A DNA stretch of 45,877 bases from Rhodoplanes elegans (GCF_016653355.1 NZ_NHSK01000190.1:1-45877); one strand, 5' to 3'. Positions 17,810 through 27,413 are shown, numbered from the stretch's first letter. A program made the numbers and translations. Notes: a model not told the origin generated them from the sequence alone.

Positions 17810-19038
17810 CCCTCCGCGACGACGCGAAGGCGGACGACGGGACCCGCAGCGGGCCCGGCACCGCGGCCGAGGTTCTGCTCGTCTTCCTCCGTCTCGGCCT
17901 CACCTCGTTCGGCGGGCCGATCGCGCATCTCGGCTATTTTCGCGCCGCGTTCGTCGAGCGTCGGCGCTGGCTCGACGACCGCGCCTATGCGGACCTCGTC
18001 GCGCTCTGCCAGTTCCTGCCCGGCCCGGCCTCCAGTCAGGTCGGCATCGCGGTCGGACTTTTGCGCGCGGGCTTTCCCGGCGCGCTCGCCGCCTGGATCG
18101 GCTTCACGATGCCGTCGGCGATCGCGCTCGTCGCCTTCGCCTACGGCATCCGGGCGCTCGGTGACCCGAGCGGCGCCGGCTGGCTGCACGGGCTGAAGAT
18201 CGCCGCCGTCGCGGTCGTCGCGCAGGCCGTGCTCGGCATGCTGCGCTCCCTCGCGCCCGACCGTGAGAGGGCCACGCTCGCCGTGATCGCCGCCACGATC
18301 GTGCTGGCGGTGCCGTCGGCGTTCAGCCAGATCGTCGCGATCGTGATCGGCGGCCTCGCCGGACTTCTCCTCCTGCCCCGCGGCGACGCCGCGTCGGATC
18401 ACGCGCCGCTGCCGCTGACCATCGGCCGAACCACCGGCGTGATCGCGCTGATCCTGTTCTTTGTGCTGCTCGCCGGACTGCCCGTGCTGGCGAGCACGAC
18501 CGGCGCGCACCTCGCCGCCCTGGTCGAGGCCTTCTACCGGGCCGGCTCGCTGGTGTTCGGCGGCGGCCACGTGGTGCTGCCGCTGCTGCAGGCCGCCGTG
18601 GTGCCGCCCGGCTGGATGAGCAACGACGCGTTTCTCGCCGGCTACGGGGCGGCCCAGGCGGTGCCGGGTCCGCTGTTCACCTTCGCGGCCTATCTGGGCG
18701 CGGTCGCCGGACCTGCGCCGAACGGCTGGCTCGGCGGCGCGATCGCCCTCGCCGCGATCTTCCTGCCGTCGTTCCTCCTGGTGATCGGCGTGCTGCCGTT
18801 CTGGGAGGCGCTGCGGCGACGCGCGAGCGCCCAGGCGACGCTGCGCGGCGTCAACGCCGCCGTGGTCGGCATCCTGCTCGCCGCGCTCTATGATCCGGTG
18901 TGGACGGCGGCGATTCACGGCGGCCTCGACGTCGCGCTGGCCGCCGCGGCGTTCCTGCTGCTTGTCGCCTGGAAGACGCCGCCCTGGCTCGTGGTGCTGC
19001 TCAGCGCCGGTGCCGGCGCGCTGCTGGCGCTCGTCTGA
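17806..19038 (+). CDS. chrA: Chromate transporter ChrA (two-domain CHR family)
   Basis: This 410-residue membrane protein is built from two homologous CHR domains. The first carries LGLTSFGGPIAHLGYFR and QFLPGPASSQVGIAVGLLRAG. The second carries AGSLVFGGGHVVLPLL and AQAVPGPLFTFAAYLGAVAG. These FGGP/FGGGH and PGP motifs are diagnostic. Two-domain ChrA proteins export chromate. The start is a GTG at 17806 that overlaps the stop of the FAH gene by GTGA, so the two are translated together even though a functional link is not obvious. No chrB regulator is adjacent. Whether chromate is the real substrate here cannot be told from sequence. Confidence 0.92.
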   Translation: MTLRDDAKADDGTRSGPGTAAEVLLVFLRLGLTSFGGPIAHLGYFRAAFVERRRWLDDRAYADLVALCQFLPGPASSQVGIAVGLLRAGFPGALAAWIGFTMPSAIALVAFAYGIRALGDPSGAGWLHGLKIAAVAVVAQAVLGMLRSLAPDRERATLAVIAATIVLAVPSAFSQIVAIVIGGLAGLLLLPRGDAASDHAPLPLTIGRTTGVIALILFFVLLAGLPVLASTTGAHLAALVEAFYRAGSLVFGGGHVVLPLLQAAVVPPGWMSNDAFLAGYGAAQAVPGPLFTFAAYLGAVAGPAPNGWLGGAIALAAIFLPSFLLVIGVLPFWEALRRRASAQATLRGVNAAVVGILLAALYDPVWTAAIHGGLDVALAAAAFLLLVAWKTPPWLVVLLSAGAGALLALV

Positions 19039-19065
19039 TCGCGCCCCCGGCGCGGCAACCGTCCG

Positions 19066-20967
19066 TCACGGCACCATAACGACGTCTCCGATCAGCGAGG
19101 AGTGATCCCACGGCACCTGCTTCTCGCGCGTCGCCGTCACCACCTCGGCCCGCACCCGCCGCATGATCGTGCCGATGTCGACGCCGGGCGTGCCGATGTG
19201 CTTGAGCAGCGCCGTCGTGAACGGGCTGTTGCGGCCCTCGCCGTCGAGCGCGACGTTGTCGGGCTGGGTCGCGTAGGCGATCATGGTGCCGAGCGCACTC
19301 TGGATCGAGGCGAGCCCGGTGCCGACGCTCGCCGAGCGGGTGCCGAGCGAGCGGGCGAGGCTGCGCGACAGCGGATTGTCGCGGCAGGCGTCGAGGAACA
19401 CCAGATTGACCCGCTTGTCGGCCTCCATCTGGGCCAGCACCAGCGAAACGTCGACGGCGTCGAGGGCGAGGTCGCCCGGCCGTTCGAGCTTCGCGTCGAC
19501 CGGCACCAGATAGTTCTTTCCGGCGACCTGGAGCCCGTGCCCGGCATAAAAGAAGACGGCCAGGTCGGCCCCGTCGAGCTTGCGGCCGAAGCTGCGCACC
19601 GCGTCGTCCATGCCGCGGCGATCGAGGTTGCGGCCTTCGACGACGTCGAAGCCGATGCGGCGCAGCGCCGCGGCGACGTCGCCGGCGTCGTTCTCCGGAT
19701 TGGCGAGCGGCGGCGCATGGACATAGGCGCTGTTGCCGACGATCAGCGCGACGCGGCGGGCGAACGCCGGCGCCGCGATGCTCTTCTGCGGCGCCGCGGA
19801 TGGCGCGATCGCTGCGGTGGCGGGCGCAGCCGCCGAGGTGACGGCGGCCGGCGCCGCCACGGGCGGTGCCGCCGCCAGCGCGGCGATCCGGTCACGGGCC
19901 TTGTCGCGCGCCGCCTTCGCCTCGCTCGACTCCGGCAGCGTCACGGCGATCCGATAGTCCGAGAGCGCGCGCGCCGACTCGTTCTTCTGCTCGAGCACCT
20001 GCCCCCGGGCCGTGTAGGCGCCGGGATCGGCCGGATCGAACCTGATCGCCTCGTCGAGATCGGCTAGGGCACGATCGACATCGCCGATGCGCGCCAGCAG
20101 CTCGCCGCGTCCCCGATAGGCGGCCGCGTATTTCGGGTCGAGCCGGATGGCGCTGTCGTAGTCCCGCATCGCGCCGCGGATGTCGCCACGCCGCGCCAAG
20201 ACATCGGCGCGATGCCGATAGGCGTTCGAATAGGCCGGATCGAGCGTGATCGCCTGGTCGAAATCCCGCATGGCGCGGTCGGTCTCGCCCTTCATCACGA
20301 GGGCGAAGCCGCGATTGTTGTAGGCGCTCGTGTACTTCGGATCGCGCCGGATCGCCTCGTCGTACTCGCGGATGGCGCGATCGAGCTCGCCGCGCAGGCG
20401 ATAGACGACGCCCAGATTGTTGTAGCCCTGCGGCCGACTCGGATCGAGGCGGATCGCCTCGCCGTAGTCGCGCGCGGCCTGATCGAGGTCGCCCTTGCGC
20501 CGATGGGCGAACCCGCGATTCGCGTAGGCGCCGCGGTGGCCGAGCCGGATCGCCTCGTCGAAATCGCGGATCGCGAGGTCGTGGTGGCCTTTCTGGTTGA
20601 GCGCCACGCCGCGATTGTTGAACCAGATCGCGCGCTCGCTCACCGGCGCGTTCGCGACGCCGTCCAGGAGACGACTGCAGGCGGCGATCGACGCGTCCGG
20701 ATCCTTGCCGGCGCAGGCGGTGCGGTCGGCCGCCTGCGCGTCGGCCCGCTTCGGGGCGCCCGCCACCGGCGGCGCGGCCGTCACGACGACGGCGAGGAGA
20801 CCGAGCAGGAGCAGCCGAACGGCGCTCCGGCCCAGGACCGACCAGGGCGCCGGGAGCGCCGCACGCGGAACCGACGCGGCGAGAGAGGCCGCAGAGGGCG
20901 CTGCCGAAGGCTTCGGCGATGATCGTGGAGGCGGGGACGGGGGAGACGAGAAGCCGTCTTCGAGCAT
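19066..20967 (-). CDS. TPR-repeat caspase-family (peptidase C14) protein
   Basis: This 633-residue protein has three parts. Residues 1-75 are Pro/Ser/Ala-rich with one hydrophobic segment (about 48-66) that can be a membrane anchor or signal. Residues about 114-345 hold seven tetratricopeptide repeats with the NNRG-x-A-x-x-x-KG and DFDEAIRLDP pattern. After an Ala/Pro-rich linker, residues 403-633 are a caspase-like domain starting RRVALIVGNSAY, with the catalytic dyad His477 in YAGHG and Cys528 in LDACRDNP. The start ATG at 20967 follows GGAGG. Such bacterial orthocaspases usually cleave after Arg or Lys. The TPRs suggest a binding partner. No adjacent effector is seen, and it is convergent with chrA. 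Confidence 0.9.
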   Translation of the reverse strand: MLEDGFSSPPSPPPRSSPKPSAAPSAASLAASVPRAALPAPWSVLGRSAVRLLLLGLLAVVVTAAPPVAGAPKRADAQAADRTACAGKDPDASIAACSRLLDGVANAPVSERAIWFNNRGVALNQKGHHDLAIRDFDEAIRLGHRGAYANRGFAHRRKGDLDQAARDYGEAIRLDPSRPQGYNNLGVVYRLRGELDRAIREYDEAIRRDPKYTSAYNNRGFALVMKGETDRAMRDFDQAITLDPAYSNAYRHRADVLARRGDIRGAMRDYDSAIRLDPKYAAAYRGRGELLARIGDVDRALADLDEAIRFDPADPGAYTARGQVLEQKNESARALSDYRIAVTLPESSEAKAARDKARDRIAALAAAPPVAAPAAVTSAAAPATAAIAPSAAPQKSIAAPAFARRVALIVGNSAYVHAPPLANPENDAGDVAAALRRIGFDVVEGRNLDRRGMDDAVRSFGRKLDGADLAVFFYAGHGLQVAGKNYLVPVDAKLERPGDLALDAVDVSLVLAQMEADKRVNLVFLDACRDNPLSRSLARSLGTRSASVGTGLASIQSALGTMIAYATQPDNVALDGEGRNSPFTTALLKHIGTPGVDIGTIMRRVRAEVVTATREKQVPWDHSSLIGDVVMVP

Positions 20968-21385
20968 GATTGCCTCCGTGGAGCGAAGGCTGGATAGGCA
21001 TCGCATGATACCGCTTCGCAGCCGGTTCGGCCAGGGCGTGCAGGCCTCGCCCCGCCGGCCGACTCGCGGCCCGCAGTCGGCCGGCACGGGTTGACCCGGC
21101 GGCGCCGCTTGTCCAGCATGCGCGCGGCATGATGCGTACCGCCCGCGGCGAAGAGCGCTCTCCCGATTCGGCCCGCGAGAGAGGATCGTTCTCGGCTCGC
21201 GCGGCGGACAGCGTGGACCGACTTTTCTGTCCGCCCCAGATTGCGGGTTCGTCCGATTGCGGCTTCCATCGCCCTCTCGGCCGATCACACGACGATCCGG
21301 CTGGCAACCAGAGCGGTTTCCGGTCGCGATGAATCGACCCGGATCTCCGCTCGTCCCGCGACGGACCGGAAAGACAGGTGACGCA
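20968..21385. other. Divergent intergenic region between caspase gene and cysP
   Basis: This 418-bp region should hold the promoters of the TPR-caspase gene and of the sulfate operon. A perfect 8-bp inverted repeat (GCGGACAG at 21204-21211 and CTGTCCGC at 21227-21234) may be an operator or a transcript hairpin. No known sulfur riboswitch or CysB-type site was recognised, and no further gene. Confidence 0.5.
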
Positions 21386-22462
21386 ATGATTGGTGCCTCG
21401 ACCAAGCCGCTGTGGCGAAGTCTGCGGGTGGCGGCGATGCTGGCCGCGCCCCTGATGATCGGCGGCGTCGGACCGACGGGGTTCGGCGTCACATCCGCGC
21501 AGGCCCAGACCGTGACGATCGTCAACGTGTCCTACGACCCGACGCGCGAGCTCTACCGCGCCATCAACGACGCCTTCGCCAAGGCGTGGCGGGAGAAGAC
21601 CGGCCAGACCGTGACGATCCGCACCTCGCACGGCGGCTCCGGCCGCCAGGCCCGCTCGGTGATCGACGGCCTCGACGCCGACGTGGTGACGCTGGCGCTC
21701 GCCGGCGACATCGACGCCATCGCGCGCGAGGGCAAGGATCTGTTGCCGGCGAACTGGCAGGCGCGGCTGCCCAACAACTCCTCGCCCTACACGTCGACGA
21801 TCGTGCTGCTCGTCCGCAAGAACAACCCGAAGAGCATCAAGGACTGGGACGATCTGGCGAAGCCCGGCATCCAGGTGATCACGCCGAACCCGAAGACCTC
21901 GGGAGGGGCGCGCTGGAACTATCTCGCCGCCTGGGCTTTCGAGCTCGACCGCTCGGGTGGCGACGCCGCGAAGGCCAAGGCGCTGGTCGCGGCGATCTAC
22001 AAGAACGTGCCGGTGCTCGACACCGGCGCGCGCGGCTCCACCACCACGTTCGTCCAGCGCGGGCTCGGCGACGTGCTGATCGCCTGGGAGAACGAGGCGT
22101 TCCTGGCGCTGCAGGAGTTCGGCGCCGACAAGTTCGACATCGTCTACCCGTCGCTGTCGATCGTCGCCGAGCCGCCCGTCGCACTCGTCGACAAGGTCGT
22201 CGACAAGCGCGGCACCCGCGCCATCGCGCAGGCCTATCTCGATTTCCTCTACGAGCCTGCGGCGCAGCGCATCATCGCGGCGAACTTCTATCGTCCCTCG
22301 AAGCCCGAGTCGGCGGCCGCCGAGGACGTCGCCCGCTTCGGCAAGGTCAAGCTGATCACTATCGACCAGGTGTTCGGCGGCTGGACCAAGGCGCAGGCCG
22401 AGCACTTCTCCGACGGCGGCGTGTTCGATCAGATCTACGCCCCGGGGGCGCGCGGCCGATGA
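21386..22462 (+). CDS. cysP: Sulfate/thiosulfate ABC transporter substrate-binding protein
   Basis: This periplasmic receptor of the sulfate permease has 358 residues from the ATG at 21386. The first 37 or so residues form a signal peptide ending in SAQAQT. Family-specific segments are [38 protein letters not shown], the anion-binding [15 protein letters not shown] and [13 protein letters not shown]. It is the first gene of a tightly coupled operon cysP-cysT-cysW-cysA. Its stop overlaps the cysT start by ATGA. An upstream in-frame extension to 21257 reads through non-coding DNA and is rejected. Whether sulfate, thiosulfate or both are bound cannot be decided. Confidence 0.94.
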   Translation: MIGASTKPLWRSLRVAAMLAAPLMIGGVGPTGFGVTSAQAQTVTIVNVSYDPTRELYRAINDAFAKAWREKTGQTVTIRTSHGGSGRQARSVIDGLDADVVTLALAGDIDAIAREGKDLLPANWQARLPNNSSPYTSTIVLLVRKNNPKSIKDWDDLAKPGIQVITPNPKTSGGARWNYLAAWAFELDRSGGDAAKAKALVAAIYKNVPVLDTGARGSTTTFVQRGLGDVLIAWENEAFLALQEFGADKFDIVYPSLSIVAEPPVALVDKVVDKRGTRAIAQAYLDFLYEPAAQRIIAANFYRPSKPESAAAEDVARFGKVKLITIDQVFGGWTKAQAEHFSDGGVFDQIYAPGARGR

Positions 22463-23343
22463 GCCTCGCGGCTCCCTCCGGCATGGTCGGCGCCGCACCG
22501 CCGCGGGCGCCGTGGCGGTTCCGACAGCCGAGCGCGCTGCCCGGCTTCGGCCTCACCTTCGGCTTCGCCGTCACGTATCTGTCGTTGATCGTCCTGGTCC
22601 CGCTCGCCGCCCTGGTGGTCCGGGCGAGCGGGCTCGGGATCTCCGGCATCTGGCGGATCGCGACGACGCCGCGCGTGCTCGCCGCGCTGGAGACGAGCTT
22701 CGGCCTGTCGCTCGCCGCCGCCGCCGCCAACGCGGTGTTCGGGCTGCTGGTCGCCTGGGTGCTGACCCGCTACGACTTCCCCGGCCGGCGCGTGCTCGAC
22801 GCGGTGGTCGATCTGCCCTTCGCCCTGCCGACCGCGGTTGCCGGCATCGCGCTCGCCGCCGTCTACGCGCCGACCGGGTGGATAGGCGCGCTGTTCGCCC
22901 CCTTCGGCATCCAGATCGCCTTCACGCCGCTCGGCATCTTCGTCGCGCTCGTCTTCGTCGGGCTGCCCTTCGTGGTGCGCACCGTGCAGCCGGTGCTGGC
23001 CGATCTCGACCGCGAGATCGAAGAGGCGTCGGCGACGCTCGGCGCCACCCGGCGTCAGACCATCCTGCGCGTCGTGCTGCCGACCCTGCTGCCGGCCGTG
23101 CTGACCGGCTTCGCGCTCGCCTTCGGCCGTGCCGTCGGCGAGTACGGCTCGGTGATCTTCATCGCCGGCAACATCCCGTTCCGCTCCGAGATCGCGCCGC
23201 TCCTCATCGTCATCCAGCTGGAGGAGTTCAACTACGCCGGCGCCACCGCGATCGCCTCCGTGATGCTCGCGATCTCGTTCCTGCTGCTGCTCGCCATCAA
23301 CCTCCTGCAGATGTTCAGCCGGCGGAGATTCGGCCATGTCTGA
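22459..23343 (+). CDS. cysT: Sulfate ABC transporter permease CysT
   Basis: This 294-residue inner-membrane permease has about six transmembrane segments. CysT-specific sequence includes [35 protein letters not shown] and the ATPase-contact loop [21 protein letters not shown]. The loop [18 protein letters not shown] is a hallmark of sulfate permeases. It starts four bases within the cysP stop and overlaps cysW by eight bases, so all four genes are translationally linked. It pairs with CysW to form the channel. Confidence 0.95.
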   Translation: MSLAAPSGMVGAAPPRAPWRFRQPSALPGFGLTFGFAVTYLSLIVLVPLAALVVRASGLGISGIWRIATTPRVLAALETSFGLSLAAAAANAVFGLLVAWVLTRYDFPGRRVLDAVVDLPFALPTAVAGIALAAVYAPTGWIGALFAPFGIQIAFTPLGIFVALVFVGLPFVVRTVQPVLADLDREIEEASATLGATRRQTILRVVLPTLLPAVLTGFALAFGRAVGEYGSVIFIAGNIPFRSEIAPLLIVIQLEEFNYAGATAIASVMLAISFLLLLAINLLQMFSRRRFGHV

Positions 23344-24265
23344 GCCGCAGGAGACGGCCCCCGGGTCGACGGATCCGGACGACGCCGTGTCGGGACGCGC
23401 GGGCTCGACCTCGGCGGCGGCGCGGCCACGCCCGGTGATCGACGAGACGCGGCGCACCAAGATCCTGCTGATCGCCGTCGCGGTGGCGTTCCTGGCGCTG
23501 TTCGTCGTGCTGCCGCTGGTCGCCGTGTTCACCGAGGCGCTGCGACGCGGCGTCGCGCACTACCTCGACTCCTTCGCGGACCCCGACACCCAGGCGGCCA
23601 TCCGCCTCACCCTCACGGTGGCGGCGATCGCCGTGCCGCTCAACCTGGTGTTCGGCGTGGCCGCCGCCTGGGCGATCGCCAAGTTCGAGTTTCCCGGCAA
23701 GAGCCTGCTGATCACGCTGATCGACCTGCCCTTCTCGGTGTCGCCCGTGGTCTCGGGCCTGGTCTTCGTGCTGCTGTTCGGGGCGCAGGGCTATCTCGGC
23801 CCGTGGCTCGCGGCGCACGACCTGCAGATCGTCTTCGCGGTGCCCGGCATCGTGCTCGCCACGGTGTTCGTCACCTTCCCGTTCGTCGCCCGCGAGCTGA
23901 TCCCGCTGATGCAGGAGCAGGGCACGGCCGAGGAGGAGGCGGCGCTGACGCTCGGCGCCTCCGGGTTCCGCACCTTTCTGACGGTGACGCTGCCCAACGT
24001 GAAATGGGCCCTGCTCTACGGCGTGCTCCTGTGCAATGCGCGCGCCATGGGTGAATTCGGTGCCGTCTCGGTGGTCTCCGGCCACGTCCGCGGCCTGACC
24101 AACACGATGCCGCTGCACGTGGAGATTCTCTACAATGAGTACAACTTCGTGGCGGCTTTCGCCGTCGCCTCCCTTCTCGCCGGTCTCGCCCTCGTCACCC
24201 TCCTCGCCAAGTCGGTCCTCGAATGGCGCTACGGTGACGCGCTCGGGCGAACCCGCTTATACTGA
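23336..24265 (+). CDS. cysW: Sulfate ABC transporter permease CysW
   Basis: This 309-residue partner permease of CysT has a hydrophilic N-terminus of about 40 residues rich in Pro, Ser and Asp before the first membrane segment. Diagnostic parts are [41 protein letters not shown], the EAA loop [19 protein letters not shown] and [19 protein letters not shown]. The last is the CysW version of the conserved sulfate loop. The ATG at 23336 overlaps the end of cysT by eight bases. The cysA start lies four bases downstream of its stop. Confidence 0.95.
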   Translation: MSEPQETAPGSTDPDDAVSGRAGSTSAAARPRPVIDETRRTKILLIAVAVAFLALFVVLPLVAVFTEALRRGVAHYLDSFADPDTQAAIRLTLTVAAIAVPLNLVFGVAAAWAIAKFEFPGKSLLITLIDLPFSVSPVVSGLVFVLLFGAQGYLGPWLAAHDLQIVFAVPGIVLATVFVTFPFVARELIPLMQEQGTAEEEAALTLGASGFRTFLTVTLPNVKWALLYGVLLCNARAMGEFGAVSVVSGHVRGLTNTMPLHVEILYNEYNFVAAFAVASLLAGLALVTLLAKSVLEWRYGDALGRTRLY

Positions 24266-24269
24266 CGGC

Positions 24270-25322
24270 GTGGACACGGTCGCGATACGGGCGGAAGGGC
24301 TGGAGAAGCGGTTCGCCGGCACCCCGGCGCTTGCCGGGGTCGACCTGTCGGTCGAGGCGGGCGAGCTCGTCGCGCTGCTCGGGCCGTCGGGCTCGGGCAA
24401 GACGACGCTCCTGCGCGTCGTCGCCGGCCTCGAGCAGCCGACTGCCGGGCGCATCTTCTTCGGCGGCGAGGACGCGACCTTCGTGCCCGTGCAGGCGCGC
24501 CGCGTCGGCTTCGTTTTCCAGAGCTACGCGCTCTTCAAGCATCTCGACGTCGCCGGCAACATCGCCTACGGCTTGAAGGTGCGGCCGCGCCGGCTGCGGC
24601 CGAGCGGCACCGAGATCCGGCGCCGCGTCGCCGACCTCCTCGATCTCGTCCAGCTCTCCGGGCTCGAGCGGCGCTTCCCCTCGCAGCTCTCCGGCGGCCA
24701 GCGGCAGCGCGTCGCGCTCGCCCGCGCGCTCGCCGTCGAGCCCAAGGTGCTGCTGCTGGACGAACCCTTCGGCGCGCTCGACGCGAAGGTCCGGCGCGAC
24801 CTGCGGCGCTGGCTGCGCGACCTGCACGACCGCACCGGCCACACGACACTGTTCGTCACCCACGATCAGGACGAGGCGCTGGAGCTCGCCGACCGGGTCG
24901 CCATCCTGGCGCACGGCCGCATCGAGCAGATCGGCACCCCGGACGAGGTCTACGACCATCCGGCGAGCGCCTTCGTGGCCGGGTTCATCGGTGACGCGCT
25001 GCGGCTTCCCGTGACGGTGGAGCGGGGCGTCGTGCGGATCGGCCCGCACGCCGTGCCGGCGCCCGCCGCCGCGCCGAGCGGGCCGGCCGCCCTGTTCCTG
25101 CGGCCGCGTGACCTCGTCGCGGCCGATGTGCGCTCCGGCGGGCTCGCAACGACCGTCGTCGGGGTCAGGCGCGCCGGCCCGGCGCGGCGGGCGGAGCTGC
25201 GCCTCGGCGACGGCCTGCCGCCGGTCGAGATCGAGCTGCCGGCCGATGTCTCGGTCGCCCGCGGCGACACGATGCACGTGGCGTTGCGGGCGCTGCGGCT
25301 GTTTCCGGAGAGACGCGAGTAG
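24270..25322 (+). CDS. cysA: Sulfate ABC transporter ATP-binding protein CysA
   Basis: This ATPase of the sulfate importer has 350 residues. Walker A is GPSGSGKTT, the Q-loop is [10 protein letters not shown], the signature is [15 protein letters not shown], Walker B is [12 protein letters not shown], and the H-loop is [13 protein letters not shown]-terminal TOBE-like domain of about 100 residues follows. The start is taken as the GTG at 24270, four bases after the cysW stop. A longer open frame overlaps the end of cysW in another phase and is not protein-like. It is the last gene of the operon and ends at an inverted repeat shared with the convergent lrp gene. Confidence 0.94.
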   Translation: MDTVAIRAEGLEKRFAGTPALAGVDLSVEAGELVALLGPSGSGKTTLLRVVAGLEQPTAGRIFFGGEDATFVPVQARRVGFVFQSYALFKHLDVAGNIAYGLKVRPRRLRPSGTEIRRRVADLLDLVQLSGLERRFPSQLSGGQRQRVALARALAVEPKVLLLDEPFGALDAKVRRDLRRWLRDLHDRTGHTTLFVTHDQDEALELADRVAILAHGRIEQIGTPDEVYDHPASAFVAGFIGDALRLPVTVERGVVRIGPHAVPAPAAAPSGPAALFLRPRDLVAADVRSGGLATTVVGVRRAGPARRAELRLGDGLPPVEIELPADVSVARGDTMHVALRALRLFPERRE

Positions 25323-25395
25323 GGAATAGCGAGTAGCGAACAGGGAGGAGTGGCCGCGCGAGATCGCTACTCGCTACTCGCCACTCGCTCCCAGC
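25323..25395. repeat. Inverted-repeat element between convergent cysA and lrp-like gene
   Basis: GCGAGTAGCGA at 25329-25339 is exactly inverted at 25364-25374 with a 24-bp spacer. The right arm continues as a partial tandem of CGCTACT/CGCCACT. It fills the whole gap between two convergent genes, overlaps both 3' ends closely, and may work as a bidirectional terminator. Its TAGCGAGTAGCG core is a repeat seen in many alphaproteobacteria. Confidence 0.75.
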
Positions 25396-25923
25396 TCACG
25401 CCGAGGCGCGGGCGCCGGCGCGAGGCTCGCTCGGTCCCGGCACCGGATAGGCCGTGCTGGACTTGATCCGCTCCATCGCGAAGCGCGACGTCACGTTCTT
25501 CAGCGGCACGGTCTCGATCAGCCGCTTGTAGAAGGTGTCGTAGGCGCCCATGTCGGCGACCACGACGCGCAGCATGTAGTCGACGTCGCCGGCCATCCGG
25601 TAGACGTCCATCACCTCCGGCAGCGCCGAGATCGAGGTGGCGAAGCCGTCGAGCCACTCCTTGGAATGGTCGCTCGTCTCGATCGAGACGAACACGGTGA
25701 GGCCGAGGCCGATCCTCTCGGGCGACACCAGCGCCACCCGGCCGGTGATCACGCCGTCCGCCTCGAGGCGCTGGATGCGCTTCCAGCACGGCGTCTGCGA
25801 CAGGTGGACCTGCTTGGCGAGCGCGGCGAGCGTGATGCTCGCGTCCCGCTGCAGCACGGTGAGAATTCGGCGATCGACCGCGTCCACTTTGCGGACGCGG
25901 GCCGGCGTGGTGTCCTGTTTCAT
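25396..25923 (-). CDS. Lrp/AsnC-family transcriptional regulator
   Basis: This 175-residue protein fits feast/famine regulators. The N-terminal helix-turn-helix (about residues 12-62) contains VDAVDRRILTVLQRDASITL, VHLSQTPCWKRIQRLEADGVI and ITGRVALVSPERIGL. The C-terminal RAM ligand domain contains VMDVYRMAGDVDYMLRVV. Proteins with this HTH often answer to leucine, branched-chain amino acids or proline. It could control the liv or putA genes in this region, but that is inference. An AT-rich dyad sits immediately upstream of its start and is a good candidate for autoregulation. It converges on cysA. Confidence 0.93.
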   Translation of the reverse strand: MKQDTTPARVRKVDAVDRRILTVLQRDASITLAALAKQVHLSQTPCWKRIQRLEADGVITGRVALVSPERIGLGLTVFVSIETSDHSKEWLDGFATSISALPEVMDVYRMAGDVDYMLRVVVADMGAYDTFYKRLIETVPLKNVTSRFAMERIKSSTAYPVPGPSEPRAGARASA

Positions 25924-26894
25924 GATCCTGCGCTCTGGAAGAATAATTTTTCTTCCACATCGATTCTGACCGCCACTACTAAAAAATAATTCTCTCTGAA
26001 ACGCAAGACGTCCGATGCGCCATCGGGCCGGACGCGGAGTTTGCCGCGGCTCCGTCCGTCGACGGAGCCGGCGATCTGACAGCGCGTCCTGCCGAACGCT
26101 TCACCAACAAACGGACATTTCGGCGAGAGCGACGCCGCCCCGCCGCGGGCGACCGAGAGGATCACCGCGCGACGGGCGCGGACGTGATGACCTCGTCGCG
26201 ACGATGGCTCGGCACCGGGCCTCACGGCAGCGGGAACAGATTATGAGGTGTCACCGGCGATGCGCCGCCACGGGGCGGCGTGATCAGCATCGCGTCCGGC
26301 TCGCCGGCGGGGAGCAGCGTGGCGATGCGTCGCATAGGGGCGGGTCCAAGCAAGAGCGCGATCGTCCCTGCCCATCGGCCCCCACGACAGCGGGCGAGCG
26401 GGCGGCCGAAGCGCCGCCGTGTCCTGCTTCGCCGATGCCTCACGTCGGTGGCGGATCTTGCTGATCAGACCCGGGTCGCCCCGCGCCCGTACGTGATCAC
26501 GACCGATGCTTTCGCGTTAACAATTCGTTATGGCGAGAAACGAGGGATCCTGCGGCGGCCGGAACGCCATTCCGCACCGCCGACCAGACGAGATCAGACG
26601 ATGTGAGGTGCCCCTGAGGTTCGACCTGATCCGGTCCTGATCCGAAATGTTCTGTGCTTATGCCGCATGAAATGCAGATCAAAGGTTTACAGCGGCGTCG
26701 TGATGAGATAACCGGAACACTCCTTTGTATGCTGCGCGATGGTCGTCATGCGTCCCATCGCGTCGTGATGCGGCCCACGGGCATCAGAACAGCCGGACCG
26801 AACGCACCGACGACACGTCTCACGAAACCGCGGAACCGCAGCTCTCGAGGCCGCACATCGCGCGTTCCGCCTCAGCCCGATCGAGGAGTAATCG
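25924..26894. other. Long intergenic region without a recognisable gene
   Basis: This stretch of about 970 bp separates the lrp-like gene from the Lys/Ala-rich protein gene. Several short open frames exist on both strands, but none has a ribosome site, protein-like composition or family motifs that I recognise. Base composition drops locally near 26505-26530 (a TTAACAATTCGTTA inverted repeat) and 26640-26740. A small RNA or an eroded gene could be hidden here, but neither can be shown. Confidence 0.5.
25938..25998 (-). promoter_or_regulatory. AT-rich dyad region upstream of the lrp-like gene
   Basis: In this high-GC window, 25938-25998 is strikingly AT-rich. It contains an 18-bp near-perfect palindrome at 25938-25955 (eight of nine base pairs) and a second AAAAAATAATTC tract at 25981-25992. 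These resemble the AT-rich sites bound by Lrp-type regulators. Autoregulation and promoter function are inferred from position 15-75 bp before the start codon. Confidence 0.5.
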
Positions 26895-27218
26895 ATGGCT
26901 AAAGCGACGACTGCCAAGAAGGCCGCACCGAAGAAGGCCGCCCCCAAGAAGGCTGCCGCCAAGAAGGCCCCGGCCAAGAAGGTGACGGCGCCCAAGAAGG
27001 TCGCGGCCCCGAAGGCAGCGAGCAAGACCGCCGCCACCGCGAAGAAGGCCGGCGCCTCCAAGCGGCGCGGCTGGACCAACGACGACGTGAAGGAGCTGAA
27101 GGCGCTCGCCAAGCAGAAGCTGCCGACCGCGAAGATCGCGAAGGCGCTGAAGCGGACCGAAGGCGCGACCCGCCAGAAGGCCTATTCGCTCGGCGTGTCG
27201 CTCGACTCGCGGCGCTGA
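26895..27218 (+). CDS. Lys/Ala-rich protein with C-terminal SANT/Myb-like helix-turn-helix
   Basis: This basic protein has 107 residues. Residues 1-58 are a histone H1-like tail built of repeated AKKA, APKK and AAKK units with almost no other residue types. Residues 59-107 (RRGWTNDDVKELKALAKQKL, then AKIAKALKRTEGATRQKAYSL) match a short Myb/SANT-like or GcrA-like DNA-binding fold in which the last helix reads the DNA. The start follows a clear GAGGAG site. It stands alone. A nucleoid-associated or general DNA-binding role is likely. Small proteins of this design are common in Rhizobiales but poorly characterised. Confidence 0.85.
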   Translation: MAKATTAKKAAPKKAAPKKAAAKKAPAKKVTAPKKVAAPKAASKTAATAKKAGASKRRGWTNDDVKELKALAKQKLPTAKIAKALKRTEGATRQKAYSLGVSLDSRR

Positions 27219-27413
27219 TGCGGCGAACGTCCGCCGCCGCACGGCTCTGACCGGGCGGCGCAGCGGACGGCGCGCCTTGTAGACATGTTCGGCTCGGGCC
27301 GGCTGCTCCCGTTCGCGGGATCAGTCGGCCCGTGCTGTTTTTGTCGGAATGACGAGGGGCTGTCGCGCCGAACTCGGCCGCCGTGGACGTCGCGCCGCCC
27401 GCGCGGATTAGTC

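Noticed and set aside
20968-21385. Search for a sulfur or SAM riboswitch before cysP
   Set aside because: No recognisable riboswitch core could be traced. Only a short inverted repeat is present.
26222-26443. Possible 73-residue minus-strand gene in the long gap
   Set aside because: Arg- and Pro-rich without motifs. No upstream ribosome site or conserved pattern was seen.
26654-26902. Possible 82-residue gene before the Lys/Ala-rich protein
   Set aside because: No ribosome site, it overlaps the start of the next gene, and its composition is not protein-like.
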